Source: KBS50 sp042434095
GTDB lineage: Bacteria; Actinomycetota; Actinomycetes; Mycobacteriales; Micromonosporaceae
Length of the DNA: 64,000 nt
NCBI RefSeq assembly: GCF_042434095.1
Contig: NZ_JBHLUE010000019.1
Location: forward strand, 186,001 to 250,000
Direction: 5' to 3'
Each line of letters opens with the position of its first letter. Positions within the stretch are counted from its first letter, which is position 1. Shown in pieces: positions 8,176 to 16,631 of the stretch. The translations under genes were made by a program, and so were the position numbers. The notes below the pieces were generated by a model. That model made no database searches and was not told the origin of the DNA. It saw nothing but the letters and a program-made list of their open reading frames with translations.

Positions 8176-9123
8176 GTGGACGAACCGCTGCTCTCCATCG
8201 GCCAGCTGGCCCGCCGGACCGGGCTGACGGTCCGTGCCATCCGGTTCTGGTCCGACGCCGGGCTGGTGCCCCCGACCGGTCGATCGGCCGCCGGATACCG
8301 CCGGTACGACGCCGCCGCCGTGGCCCGGCTCGACCTGGTCCGGACGCTGCGCGACCTCGGGCTGGACCTGGGGACCATCCGGCGGCTGCTGGACCGGCAG
8401 GCCACCGTGGGCGACGTCGTGCACGCCCAGATAGCCGCCCTGGACACCCAGATCCGCACCCTCCGGCTTCGCCGGGCCATCCTGCGGTCGGTGGCCGGGC
8501 GGGCCGAGCACCCGGAGGGACTGCGACTGATGAACGAGCTGGCACGGATGTCCGCCGAGGAGCGGCAGCGCATGATCGACGAGTTTGTCGACCGGGCCTT
8601 CGCCGGGATCGACCCGGCGGCGCCCGGCGCCGGGCTGGCGGGCGCGATGCGCCAGCTGGACCTGCCGGACGACCCGGCGCCGGACCAGGTGGCGGCCTGG
8701 CTCGAACTGGCCGAGCTGGTGTCCGACCGCGACTTCGCCGACCGGGTCCGGGCCATGGTGCTGGCCGGGTCGGCGCAGCCGGCGGACGGGGACCGGGCGA
8801 TGAACACCTGGCAGGTCGTCACCGATGAGGGGCACCGGCCCGACCTGGTGCTGGCCGAGGCCGGCCCGGCCGCCGCCGCGGGCGTCGATCCCGGTTCGCC
8901 GCCGGCGGCCGCGGTGCTGCACCGGATCATCGACCCCGCGCTGCCGGCGGCCGACCGGGCCCGGCTCGCCGACCGGGTCGCCGTCTTCACCGACCGCCGG
9001 GTGGAGCGGTACTGGCAGCTGATGGGCCTGCTGAACGGCCGGCCGACGTTCCCGCCGGCCAGCCCGGCGTTCGAATGGTTCGCCGCGGCGCTGCGCGCCC
9101 ACCCGCCCGTCCCGGCGGGGTGA
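8176..9123 (+). CDS. MerR-family transcriptional regulator
   Basis: A 315-residue protein starting at GTG 8176. Residues 5-75 form a MerR helix-turn-helix: LLSIGQLARRTGLTVRAIRF, then SAAGYRRYDAAAVARLDLV with the usual wing residues. A dimerisation helix follows (about 75-120). The C-terminal 190 residues are long for MerR and have no cysteine cluster, so it is not a classical metal sensor; it is more like actinobacterial MerR proteins with an uncharacterised effector domain. It is convergent with the GH15/DUF2267 gene. Target and ligand unknown. Confidence 0.85.
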   Translation: MDEPLLSIGQLARRTGLTVRAIRFWSDAGLVPPTGRSAAGYRRYDAAAVARLDLVRTLRDLGLDLGTIRRLLDRQATVGDVVHAQIAALDTQIRTLRLRRAILRSVAGRAEHPEGLRLMNELARMSAEERQRMIDEFVDRAFAGIDPAAPGAGLAGAMRQLDLPDDPAPDQVAAWLELAELVSDRDFADRVRAMVLAGSAQPADGDRAMNTWQVVTDEGHRPDLVLAEAGPAAAAGVDPGSPPAAAVLHRIIDPALPAADRARLADRVAVFTDRRVERYWQLMGLLNGRPTFPPASPAFEWFAAALRAHPPVPAG

Positions 9124-9142
9124 CGCCGGCGCGCGCCGACCG

Positions 9143-9174
9143 CCGGCGCGGGTCAGGGCCCCGGCCCGCGCCGG
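9143..9174. terminator. Bidirectional terminator between merR-type gene and GH15 gene
   Basis: Perfect 10-bp inverted repeat CCGGCGCGGG / CCCGCGCCGG with a 12-nt spacer, placed between two convergent stop codons (9123 and 9182). Position and symmetry suggest transcription termination for both strands. Confidence 0.55.
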
Positions 9175-9181
9175 CGCGGGG

Positions 9182-11557
9182 TCACGGCACCACGGCCGCG
9201 AGGTCGTTGGGCACGGTGGCCCGCACATCGTCCCACTCCCCCTGCGGAATGTGCCGGCGCAGCGCGCCCAGCACCGTCCGGACCACACCCTCGGCGCCGC
9301 CCGCCACGTCGTACGGGAAGTTCTGCCGGACCTCGTACAGGAACTCGTCCCGGTTGAGCTTCACCGGCACCACCGTCGGGTCCCAGCCCTCGAAGTAGAC
9401 GCCGCGCACCAGGGTCGGCAGCTGCGCCGCGAAGTGCGCGCTCTCCTGGACCGGCAGGCGGTCGCGGAGCAGGTGCAGCACGGTCCGCAGGGCCGCGTAC
9501 GACTGGTTGCGGCGTTCCTTGGGCCAGCCGTACGCCTGCTCGATCTCCTTGAGCAGCAGGTTGGTCTTGTCGATGGACGCGTCGAACGTCGACTCCGGCT
9601 TGTTGCTCACGGCGTTCCCCTCTCGGCTCTCCTGCCCGCCGGTCCACCGTGCCGGCGGACCGGATGAACCCGCCTCCCCCGATCCGGGTGAGTCCCCCGC
9701 CGCCGGCGCCACGGCCGGCCGGGCTGGGCGGGCGGCCCGGTCCGGCGCCGCGGTGGCCGCGACCGGCCCGCCGGGGCCGGCCAGCGGCACGGGCTCGGTC
9801 AGCGCCCACGCCGCGGCGATCACCCCGATCTGGGAGAACGCCTGCGGGAAGTTGCCCAGCTGCTCGCCGCTGGCCGGGTCGAGCTGCTCGGCCAGCAGGC
9901 CGAGGTCGTTGGCCCGGGCTACCACGCTCTCGAACAGCGCCCTGGCCCGCTCGGCCGCGCCCGCGTAGGCCAGGCACTGCACCATCCAGAACGAGCAGAG
10001 GAAGAAGCCGGCCGGGTCGGTGTCCCAGCGCCGGATGAGGCCACCACGGGACAGCCGCTGGTTGATCACCTCGATGGTGGCCCACATCCGCGGATCGCTC
10101 GCGGGCAGGAACCCGACGCACGGCATGACCAGCACCGAGGCGTCCAGCTCGGACGATCCGAAGGCCCCGGTGTACGCGCCCACCTCGGCGTTCCAGCCCT
10201 CCCGCAGGACGGTGTCCCGGATCTCGTCGCGGGCCGCCCGCCACCGGTCGAGATCCGCCGGCGTGCCCAGCCGGTCGCCGAAGCCGACGGCCCGGTCCAG
10301 GGCCACCCAGCAGAGCACCTTCGAGGACAGGTAGTGCCGTTCGGTGTCCCGGGCCTCCCACATCCCGGCGTCGGGTCGCCGCCACCGCTCGGCGGACCGG
10401 TCCGCGAGGTCGCGCAGCAGTTCCCGGACGTCGTCCGGCATCGGCTCCAGGTAGTCGCGCAACAGCCAGGCCGCGTCCAGCACCTCCCCCGGTACGTCGG
10501 ACTGCCGCTGCCGCCAGGCGTCGTTGCCGACCCGCACCGGGCGGCTGTCCGCGTACCCCCGGAGGCCCTCGACGGTCCGTTCGGTGACGTCCCGCTCGCC
10601 CTCCACGCCGCACATGATCGGCACCGGGCGTCCCTCCGTCCGGCCCATCGTGCCGGCCACCCAGCGAAACAGCCGGGTGGCCTCGTCGGGGCAGGCGGCC
10701 ACCCACAGCGCTCGCAGGGTCAGCGAGAAGTCCCGCAGCCAGGCGAACCGGTAGTCGTAGTTGCGGTCGCCGCCCGGCGCCTCCGGCAGCGACGTGGTGA
10801 GCGCCGCCACCACCGCGCCGCTGGGCTGGTAGGTGAGGCCCTGCACGAACAGCGCGTTGCGCCGGACCAGCTCGGGATACCGCCCGTCATAGTCGTGCAG
10901 CGCCGCCCAGGAGCGCCAGCCCCGCTCGGTGGCGGCAAGCGCGGCCGGCACGTCGACCCCGGTCGGGGGCGGATCGTGGTACGTGGCCGTGTGGCTGAGC
11001 GAGAAGTCCCGCCGCTCGCCGGCCGCCACCGCGAACCGGGCGACGGCGTCCGACCCGCTGATGGTCAGCGGCACCGCGCCGGACAGGGTGAGGGTGGCCG
11101 GTCCGGCGGTGGCGACCAGGCCCGCGTCGGTGTTCAGCAGGTTGCCCAGCACCAGCCCGTACTGGAAGCGCGGGCGGTAGACCAGCTCCAGTTCGACCCG
11201 GCCGGTGAGGCCCTGCACCGAGCGCAGCAACCGGTCCGGTGACCGCCGGCCGAGCTCGTGTCCCCGGGCGCCGGGCTCCAACTCCAGCGCGTCGACCAGC
11301 GCCACCGAGCCGGCGGCGGTGACGAAGACGGTGCGCAACACCAGCGAATCCGGCAGGTACGCCCGCTCGGTGGTGTACGCCGCGCGGGGCCGGATCGACC
11401 ACTGGCCTCCGGCGTCCTCGTCGAGCAGCGCGGCGAACACCGACGGCGCGTCGAACCGGCCGGGGCACCACCAGTTCACCGCGCCGTCCCGGTCGACCAG
11501 CGCGCCCGTCCGGCCGTCGGCCAGGAAGCCGTGCTCGGCGATGCGTGACCTGCCCAC
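9182..11557 (-). CDS. GH15 glucoamylase-like protein fused to DUF2267 domain
   Basis: One uninterrupted 791-residue frame from GTG 11557. Residues 1-600 are a GH15-type protein: N-terminal HGFLADGRTGALVDRDGAVNW and RFDAPSVFAALLDEDAGG, then YDYRFAWLRDFSLTLRAL and the catalytic-region motif MWEARDTERHYLSSKVLCW. This class hydrolyses alpha-glucosidic bonds; some actinobacterial members act on trehalose. A Pro/Ala-rich linker (600-649) leads to a C-terminal DUF2267 domain (about 650-791, including GWPKERRNQSYAALRTVLHL). A GTG with a GAGGGGA site at 9610 (residue 650) could start a free 142-residue DUF2267 protein from the same frame, so two products are possible. With treXYZ in the window, a role in alpha-glucan turnover is plausible. 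Confidence 0.82.
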   Translation of the reverse strand: MGRSRIAEHGFLADGRTGALVDRDGAVNWWCPGRFDAPSVFAALLDEDAGGQWSIRPRAAYTTERAYLPDSLVLRTVFVTAAGSVALVDALELEPGARGHELGRRSPDRLLRSVQGLTGRVELELVYRPRFQYGLVLGNLLNTDAGLVATAGPATLTLSGAVPLTISGSDAVARFAVAAGERRDFSLSHTATYHDPPPTGVDVPAALAATERGWRSWAALHDYDGRYPELVRRNALFVQGLTYQPSGAVVAALTTSLPEAPGGDRNYDYRFAWLRDFSLTLRALWVAACPDEATRLFRWVAGTMGRTEGRPVPIMCGVEGERDVTERTVEGLRGYADSRPVRVGNDAWRQRQSDVPGEVLDAAWLLRDYLEPMPDDVRELLRDLADRSAERWRRPDAGMWEARDTERHYLSSKVLCWVALDRAVGFGDRLGTPADLDRWRAARDEIRDTVLREGWNAEVGAYTGAFGSSELDASVLVMPCVGFLPASDPRMWATIEVINQRLSRGGLIRRWDTDPAGFFLCSFWMVQCLAYAGAAERARALFESVVARANDLGLLAEQLDPASGEQLGNFPQAFSQIGVIAAAWALTEPVPLAGPGGPVAATAAPDRAARPARPAVAPAAGDSPGSGEAGSSGPPARWTGGQESREGNAVSNKPESTFDASIDKTNLLLKEIEQAYGWPKERRNQSYAALRTVLHLLRDRLPVQESAHFAAQLPTLVRGVYFEGWDPTVVPVKLNRDEFLYEVRQNFPYDVAGGAEGVVRTVLGALRRHIPQGEWDDVRATVPNDLAAVVP

Positions 11558-11650
11558 GCCGGCGGTTACCCGGCCCGCCGCCCGGTATTCGGCCGGTGTT
11601 CCGGCGACCCGGTGGTCAGGCGCCCGGATGGTCCGGCGGCGACCCGGTAT

Positions 11651-12523
11651 TCAGGCGTCCTCCAGCAACGCGGCCAGGGTGGCCGCGTTGTCCTGGGCGT
11701 AGTCCCGGTAACAATTGTTCATCAGCACCTGCGTCCGCTCCGCCTCGCCGGCCAGCTCGCGCAGCCGCGGCGCCCACTCGCGCAGCTCGGCGTCGGAGTA
11801 GCGGTAGCCGAACTTCTCGTGGATGTCCCGGCTGGTCCACTTGGTGCTGTGCCCGTGGAACCGGACCACCGCCAGGTCCGCGGTGGCGGCCAGCACCGGC
11901 GGCACCGAGGACCGGTGCCCCTGCGGCATGTCCACGCAGACGTACGGCAACTCGTGCTTGCGCAGGAACATCAGCGTCTCGTCGGCGTTGTCGCCGTCGA
12001 ACCAGGACGCGTGCCGGAACTCGACCACCGGGGTCAGCGGCGCGCACCGGCGCTGAATCTCCAGCAGGTACTGCTTGTTGTCCTTGCGGATGGTGAACCA
12101 GGGCGGAAACTGGAACAGCACCGCGCCGAGCTTCCCGGCCGACACCAGCGGGTCGAGCGCGGTGAGGAACCGGGACCAGACATCCTCGTACGCCTGCGGC
12201 GGCAGGTCGTCCGGGTAGACGTTCTTCTTGTCGGTGTCGGGCCGGAGGTCCTTGTAGAGCGCGTTCACCCGGGTGGGGTGGCCGGTGAGCAGGCTGAACG
12301 CCTTGATGTTGAAGGTGAACCCCGGCGGTGTGCGCGCCGCCCACAGCTCGGCGGTCCGCTCGGCCGGCGGGGAATAGTAGGTGGCGTCGACCTCCACCAG
12401 CGGGAACCGCTCGGCGTAGTAGGCCAGGCGCTTCTCCGCGGTGTCCACGTCGGACGGGTACCAGCCCGACTCCAGCAGGGTGGGATCGGTCCAGGAGGCG
12501 GTGCCGACGCTGATCCGGCCCAT
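11651..12523 (-). CDS. DUF72 domain protein
   Basis: A 290-residue DUF72 protein. ATG 12523 begins MGRISVGTASWTDPTLLESG; upstream in-frame sequence to 12715 lacks family similarity. Conserved parts are VEVDATYYSPPAERTAELW, FTFNIKAFSLLTGHPTRV, LGAVLFQFPPWF, VVEFRHASWF, DMPQGHRSSVPP, VVRFHGHS and VLMNNCYRDYAQDNA. It differs clearly from the first DUF72 gene in the window (7357-8142) and probably belongs to another subgroup. Function unknown. A good -10 (TACGGT) lies about 36 nt upstream on the minus strand. Confidence 0.87.
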   Translation of the reverse strand: MGRISVGTASWTDPTLLESGWYPSDVDTAEKRLAYYAERFPLVEVDATYYSPPAERTAELWAARTPPGFTFNIKAFSLLTGHPTRVNALYKDLRPDTDKKNVYPDDLPPQAYEDVWSRFLTALDPLVSAGKLGAVLFQFPPWFTIRKDNKQYLLEIQRRCAPLTPVVEFRHASWFDGDNADETLMFLRKHELPYVCVDMPQGHRSSVPPVLAATADLAVVRFHGHSTKWTSRDIHEKFGYRYSDAELREWAPRLRELAGEAERTQVLMNNCYRDYAQDNAATLAALLEDA

Positions 12524-12618
12524 CCGCCGCACACCCGCCCTTCCGCCCGTGTCCCGACCCGACTCACCGTACCCGCACCGGCCGCCGGCGGGGCGGCGGC
12601 GCGGACCGGACCGGACGC

Positions 12619-13050
12619 TCAGGCGGCGCGGCGCTCCCGGGTCTGCTTGCAGGCCACGCAGCTGGTGGCGGACGGGAAGATCTCCAGCCGCTCCACCGGG
12701 ATCGGCGCCGAGCAACCCTCGCAGAACCCGTACGTGCCCTCGGCCAGCCGGGCCAGCGCGTGCTCGAACTGGGCACGCCGGTCGAGGATGCCGCGCAGCA
12801 GCGACTGCGCGGTGTCCCGCTCGGCGGTCTTGGTCCCGTGGTCGGCCTGGTCGTCCCCGGCGGTGTCGCCCACCTCGACCAGCCGGAGCACCTCGTTCTG
12901 CAGGACGGCCTCGTCGTACTCCGCGGTCAACTCGTCGTACCGGCCCTGCAGCGACGTCCGGATCTGCTCGATGTCCGCCGCGGAACGTTCCGGGTGCGCC
13001 GCGTCGACGTCGACCCGCTCGATGGTTACGGCCTTGTCGTGGACGAGCAT
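12619..13050 (-). CDS. DksA/TraR-type C4 zinc-finger protein
   Basis: A 143-residue protein with a helical coiled-coil N-terminal half and a C-terminal zinc finger CEGC-(17)-CVAC (GTYGFCEGCSAPIPVERLEI, then TSCVACKQ). This is the DksA/TraR/YocK architecture; DksA proteins bind the secondary channel of RNA polymerase. The tip acidic pair of true DksA is not clearly present, so it may be a general-stress YocK-like member. ATG 13050 is the only plausible start. It is monocistronic in appearance, 95 bp downstream of the kinase-like gene's neighbourhood and separated from the DUF72 gene. Confidence 0.85.
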   Translation of the reverse strand: MLVHDKAVTIERVDVDAAHPERSAADIEQIRTSLQGRYDELTAEYDEAVLQNEVLRLVEVGDTAGDDQADHGTKTAERDTAQSLLRGILDRRAQFEHALARLAEGTYGFCEGCSAPIPVERLEIFPSATSCVACKQTRERRAA

Positions 13051-13224
13051 GCGCCGCCTACCTCTCTGCTACCGGAACGCCCGCCCGGGGGCCGGACCGC
13101 TCCGCCTGTGCTCCGCCGTGGGGCGGGGCGCCGCCGTGGGCGACCTCCACCCTCGGGCGGGGCTCCGCCGTTGAGCGGGGCGAGTACCCCTGTCCCGGCG
13201 CGGTCAAACGGCCACCCGGCCGGC

Positions 13225-13857
13225 TCATTCCGGCGGCAGCACGAGGGCCGGATGCCGCGGATCGTCCACCCGGACGGCGAGGTCGGCGAGCCCCACCGGA
13301 TCCACCTCCTCGGCGTACCGCTCGTACGCCGGCAGCGTCCACCGGTCCGCCTCGGCGGCCTGCCGGCGCAACGCGGCCGGGGAGAGCGCGAGATGCACGG
13401 ACAGGTCGAACGGCAGCGGGCCGCCGAGCAGGAACGGGCCGCTCACCAGGACCACGGCGCGGTCCGGCAGACCGAGGTAGTCGGCCCGGCTGGCCCGGTC
13501 GCGCTCGGCGTTCCACAGGGTCGGCAGGATCCGTCCGTTGCCCGCCGGCCCGGCCGGCTCCAGCACCTCCCGGCGCAGCCCCGTCTCGTCCAACCAGCCG
13601 AGATAGAACGAGTCGGGGTTGGTCCGGCCCTGCTCGAAGCGGAGCGAGGCCGGGCGCAGGAAGTCGGCCGAGCGCAGGTGCACGGCCGGCCGGCCGCGTA
13701 CCCGGAGCGGGTCGATCAGCGCGTCGGCCAGCCGGTCGGGCGCGGCCGCGGGCGCCCCGTCCAGGGCCACCCGCAGCCGGTCTGCGGGCCGTGCGGTGGC
13801 GATCAGCTCGGCCACCTCGGCCACCAGCAGGTCGGGCGCGATCGGACGGAATCTCAC
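13225..13857 (-). CDS. Uridine kinase-like protein with degenerate P-loop
   Basis: A 210-residue protein starting at GTG 13857 (VRFRPIAPDLLVAEVAELI). The order of segments follows actinobacterial uridine/nucleoside-kinase-like proteins: a P-loop position (RVALDGAPAAAPDRLADAL), an acidic DFLRPAS segment, SFYLGWLDETGL, and VVLVSGPFLLGG. The P-loop lacks the GK[ST] signature: AAPD stands where GKS/T should be, so ATP binding in the usual way is doubtful. It may be a non-catalytic paralogue or use a different nucleotide site. It sits 17 bp after the winged-helix gene on the same strand, suggesting co-transcription. Confidence 0.65.
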   Translation of the reverse strand: MRFRPIAPDLLVAEVAELIATARPADRLRVALDGAPAAAPDRLADALIDPLRVRGRPAVHLRSADFLRPASLRFEQGRTNPDSFYLGWLDETGLRREVLEPAGPAGNGRILPTLWNAERDRASRADYLGLPDRAVVLVSGPFLLGGPLPFDLSVHLALSPAALRRQAAEADRWTLPAYERYAEEVDPVGLADLAVRVDDPRHPALVLPPE

Positions 13858-13874
13858 CCGTCCATGGTGCCCGG

Positions 13875-14486
13875 TCAGCCGGCGCGGTCGATCACCACCC
13901 GGGCATCGTCGGCGAGCCGGTAGCCCACCCCGTACACCGTGGTCACCAGCGGCACCTCGGTGCCGACCTTGCCGCGCAGCCGGCGGATGTGCACGTCCAC
14001 CGTGCGCACCCCGGCGTGCTCGTAACCCCACACGGCGTTCAGCAACTGCAACCGGGTGAACACCCGGCGCGGATGGGCGACCAGGTGCATCAGCAGGTCG
14101 AACTCCAGCCGGGTCAGCGGCAGCCGCTCGGCGCCCAGCAGGGCCGACCGCGAGGCCGCGAGGATGTGCAGCGTCGGTGGCGTGGGCGGGGCCGGCGGCG
14201 GCGACTGCGGGCGCAGCACGGCCGGCTCGGCCCGCCGGTCCACCCCGACCGGACCGGTGTTGACCGTTGCTTCGCCCCGTTCGACCAGCTCACGGGCCGC
14301 CTCGAGCAGCCGCCGGGCCGGCGCCGTGAGCGCCTCCTCGCCGGCCAGCGGGATGGACAGCGTCACCGTGAGGGCTGGCATGCCGGGCGCGCCGGCGGGA
14401 CGCCGCTGCGCTCCCGGCGGCCGACCCGGCCCCGGGTGCTGGGACGGATGCCATCCGGTACGCGACGAGGCGGGGCTGACCGACAT
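13875..14486 (-). CDS. Winged-helix DNA-binding protein, OmpR-type, no receiver
   Basis: A 203-residue protein; ATG 14486 is preceded by AAGGAGG at ideal spacing, which decides the start over the ATG at 14606. The C-terminal ~100 residues form an OmpR/PhoB-type winged helix (LPLTRLEFDLLMHLVAHPRR, VFTRLQLLNAVWGYEHAG, RTVDVHIRRLRGKVG, VYGVGYRL). No phospho-receiver domain is present; the N-terminal half carries a beta-rich stretch (PALTVTLSIPL) and a Pro-rich linker. A clear paralogue with the same architecture lies just upstream at 14683-15486. How such receiver-less regulators are controlled is unknown. Confidence 0.82.
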   Translation of the reverse strand: MSVSPASSRTGWHPSQHPGPGRPPGAQRRPAGAPGMPALTVTLSIPLAGEEALTAPARRLLEAARELVERGEATVNTGPVGVDRRAEPAVLRPQSPPPAPPTPPTLHILAASRSALLGAERLPLTRLEFDLLMHLVAHPRRVFTRLQLLNAVWGYEHAGVRTVDVHIRRLRGKVGTEVPLVTTVYGVGYRLADDARVVIDRAG

Positions 14487-14682
14487 GGTCCTCCTTGGCT
14501 GGTCCGGGCGTTTCCCACGGCCCCGGGGCGCCGCACGACCGATGCTTCCGGCCGCCTCGGGGAGGGTCAAGGGGCTGCGGCGTTGCATGAATGTGACAAT
14601 CGACAAACGGACCGGAACGGAACGCTTGCTCTGAGTGCCACGGCAGATGATAGACGCAGTGCTATCCCCCGTGTCGACACCC

Positions 14683-15486
14683 CTACCCCTGGTACGCGTC
14701 CTCGGCCTCGATCCGCACGTCCAGCTCCGCGGCCAACCGGTAGCCGACCCGGTTCACGGTGGTCACCACCGGAATGCCGTCGAACTTGGCCCGCAGCCGC
14801 CGGACGTGCACGTCGACGGTCCGGGTGCGCGCCGGCTCGTACCCCCAGACCAGGGTGAGCAACTGCGCCCTGGTGAAGACCCGGCGGGGGCGCTGGGCGA
14901 GGAACGCCAGCAGGTCGTATTCGAGCCGGGTGAGGGACAGCCGCCGACCGGCGAGCCACACCTCCCGGGACGGCTTCCGCAGCCACAGGCCGACCGACGG
15001 CGCCACGGCCCTGCCGTCGGACTCGCCCCTCGGTCCCGGGACGACGCTCCCGGGCCACGGCTCGACCGGAGCGGCAGCGACGGGCCCGGCGCCCGGCAGT
15101 CCGGCGTCCACGGGACCGGTGGGCGGCGGGCCGACGTCCACGGGACCGGCGGGCGGCACGCCGACGCCCACGGGCCCCGCGCCCGGCAGGCCGGCGTCCA
15201 CGGGACCGGCGGGCGGTATGCCGACGTCCACGGGACCGGCGGGCGCAGGCGGCGGGTCCGGTGTGCCGGTCCGGACGGACGCGCCGGCGCCGGCCAGCTC
15301 GGCCACCAGTTCCAGCAGCCGGGCGGTGGCCGGCGTCAGCGGACCAGGCGGTACGGCGAGGTCCACGGTCAGGCGCAGCCGGGGCGACCCGCCGGCCGGG
15401 GCGACGCTGTCGACACCCGGCCGGCGGTGCGGCGGGACGAGGTCCCTGGTGAAGAAGGGATGCGGTGGAATGGCGGCGATGGACAC
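14683..15486 (-). CDS. Winged-helix DNA-binding protein with Pro/Gly repeat linker
   Basis: A 267-residue paralogue of the preceding gene. The N-terminal part (RLRLTVDLAVPPGPLTP) mirrors the beta-rich segment of its neighbour; residues about 75-140 are a repetitive linker built from PPAGPVDVG / GAGPVDAGLP units; the C-terminal domain is an OmpR-type winged helix (LSLTRLEYDLLAFLAQRPRR, VFTRAQLLTLVWGYEPA, RTVDVHVRRLRAKF, VNRVGYRLA). There is no receiver domain. The two genes are tandem on the minus strand with about 196 bp between, so they probably arose by duplication and have separate promoters. Confidence 0.82.
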   Translation of the reverse strand: MSIAAIPPHPFFTRDLVPPHRRPGVDSVAPAGGSPRLRLTVDLAVPPGPLTPATARLLELVAELAGAGASVRTGTPDPPPAPAGPVDVGIPPAGPVDAGLPGAGPVGVGVPPAGPVDVGPPPTGPVDAGLPGAGPVAAAPVEPWPGSVVPGPRGESDGRAVAPSVGLWLRKPSREVWLAGRRLSLTRLEYDLLAFLAQRPRRVFTRAQLLTLVWGYEPARTRTVDVHVRRLRAKFDGIPVVTTVNRVGYRLAAELDVRIEAEDAYQG

Positions 15487-15535
15487 TGGCGTCTCCCGGG
15501 TGGTGCCGGTGGGGTGGCGGCCGGTCGTGACGGGG

Positions 15536-16033
15536 TCAGTGGACCGGGGCGGGCCCGGCCCGGTGCTGGACCGCCGGCCGGGGCGAGTGCTGGGCGTACA
15601 CGTCGGACGGGCCGAAGGCCGGCAGCCCGGCCGCGCGCCAGGCGGCGAAGCCGCCGGCCACGTCGGTGGCCCGGTACACGCCCAGATCCTGCAGCGCGGC
15701 CGCGGCGAGCGAGGAGGTGAAGCCCTCCTGGCACAGCACCACCACCGACAGGTCGTAGCGGGCGATCGGCAGTCGGGCGCTACATCGCGGATCGAACCGC
15801 CACTCCAGCACGTTCCGTTCCACCACCAGGGCGCCGGGCACCGCGCCGGTCGCGGCGCGCTGCGCCGCGGGCCGGATGTCCACCAGCACGGCGCCGCCGC
15901 GGTACGCCAGGTGGGCCGCCTCGGGGTCGAGCCGGACCAGCCGGGCCCGGGCGTCCGCCAGGATGGCGTCGATGCCGCGGGAGCCGGACGGCGCCGGGCG
16001 GGTCCCCACGGCGCCGGCCAGTTCGCCGATCAC
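15536..16033 (-). CDS. Rhodanese-domain sulfurtransferase-like protein
   Basis: A 165-residue single rhodanese domain. The start is GTG 16033, which overlaps the stop of the cysteine dioxygenase gene as GTGA (a second GTG at 16036 is equally possible). Visible features are AVLVDIRPAAQRAATGAVPGA, the active-site loop VVVLCQEGFTSSLAAAAL with the catalytic Cys in LCQEGFTS, and VAGGFAAWRAAGLP at the end. Coupling to cysteine dioxygenase indicates a role in handling sulfane sulfur or sulfite during cysteine breakdown; this is inference from context. Confidence 0.85.
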   Translation of the reverse strand: MIGELAGAVGTRPAPSGSRGIDAILADARARLVRLDPEAAHLAYRGGAVLVDIRPAAQRAATGAVPGALVVERNVLEWRFDPRCSARLPIARYDLSVVVLCQEGFTSSLAAAALQDLGVYRATDVAGGFAAWRAAGLPAFGPSDVYAQHSPRPAVQHRAGPAPVH

Positions 16034-16500
16034 CACGCCACCCCCGCCTCGGCCACCTCGACCCGCCGCAGTCGCGCACCGTCCAACGTGTACCGGGTCA
16101 TCCGCCGCAACGCCGGGCGGTACACGTGCACACTCACCGCCGGCTCGGCGCCCCGGTTGCCCACCCGGTGCACGTGTCGGGGGCCGAACGACCGGCCTGA
16201 CCCGGCAGCCAGTACCGCGGGGCGCAACCGCCCGCCGGCCGGCGTCTCCTCGACGAGGCTGCCGGAGACCACCGTGAAGGCGCCGGCGCAGCCGCCGTGG
16301 TCGTGCAGATCCGTCTGCTGGCCCGGCAACCAGCTGAGCAGCCAGGCCTCGTGGTCCTCGGCCGCGGCCAGCCGGGCGTACCACCGCTGCGCCGGATCGA
16401 AGCGCACCGGGAACGGCCATTCGGCGGTCGCGTAGCGGCGGGCGATGTCGAGGAGACCCGGGTCCATCCGGCCGGGGAACAGACGCTGTTCAAGGCTCAT
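16030..16500 (-). CDS. Cysteine dioxygenase family protein
   Basis: A 156-residue cupin of the cysteine dioxygenase type I family, which oxidises L-cysteine to cysteine sulfinate using Fe(II) and O2. The metal ligands are visible as H66 and H68 in TDLHDHGGCAGAF and H111 in RHVHRVGN. The length is somewhat shorter than mammalian CDO and normal for bacterial ones. It is followed by an overlapping rhodanese gene. The divergent region upstream holds an AT-rich palindrome (16532-16549) that may be the operator of a thiol-responsive regulator. Confidence 0.87.
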   Translation of the reverse strand: MSLEQRLFPGRMDPGLLDIARRYATAEWPFPVRFDPAQRWYARLAAAEDHEAWLLSWLPGQQTDLHDHGGCAGAFTVVSGSLVEETPAGGRLRPAVLAAGSGRSFGPRHVHRVGNRGAEPAVSVHVYRPALRRMTRYTLDGARLRRVEVAEAGVAW

Positions 16501-16531
16501 GTCGCTCAGTATGCTGCTTTTCCTATCGGCT

Positions 16532-16549
16532 TAGTGGGTAATTCCACTA
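16532..16549. promoter_or_regulatory. Palindrome upstream of cysteine dioxygenase gene
   Basis: TAGTGG-N6-CCACTA inverted repeat within an AT-rich pocket 32 bp upstream of the cysteine dioxygenase start. The position suits an operator near the promoter; the regulator is not identified in this window. Confidence 0.4.
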
Positions 16550-16625
16550 TCCGAGATTCGGCAGCGGAAAGTGACCGCGGCGTCGCCGGGCGGGCGTACC
16601 GGAACGGTCCGACCGGGAGCGCCCG

Positions 16626-16631
16626 TAGGCT
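16626..16631 (+). promoter_or_regulatory. -10 box TAGGCT before duplicated start region
   Basis: TAGGCT (TANNNT) ends 6 nt before GTG 16638, the spacing of a leaderless transcript. That GTG opens an 8-codon leader ORF, not the ankyrin gene itself. Confidence 0.4.

Noticed and set aside
8782..9123. Separate small gene at the end of the MerR ORF
   Set aside because: The frame is continuous with the MerR protein and has no ribosome site of its own.
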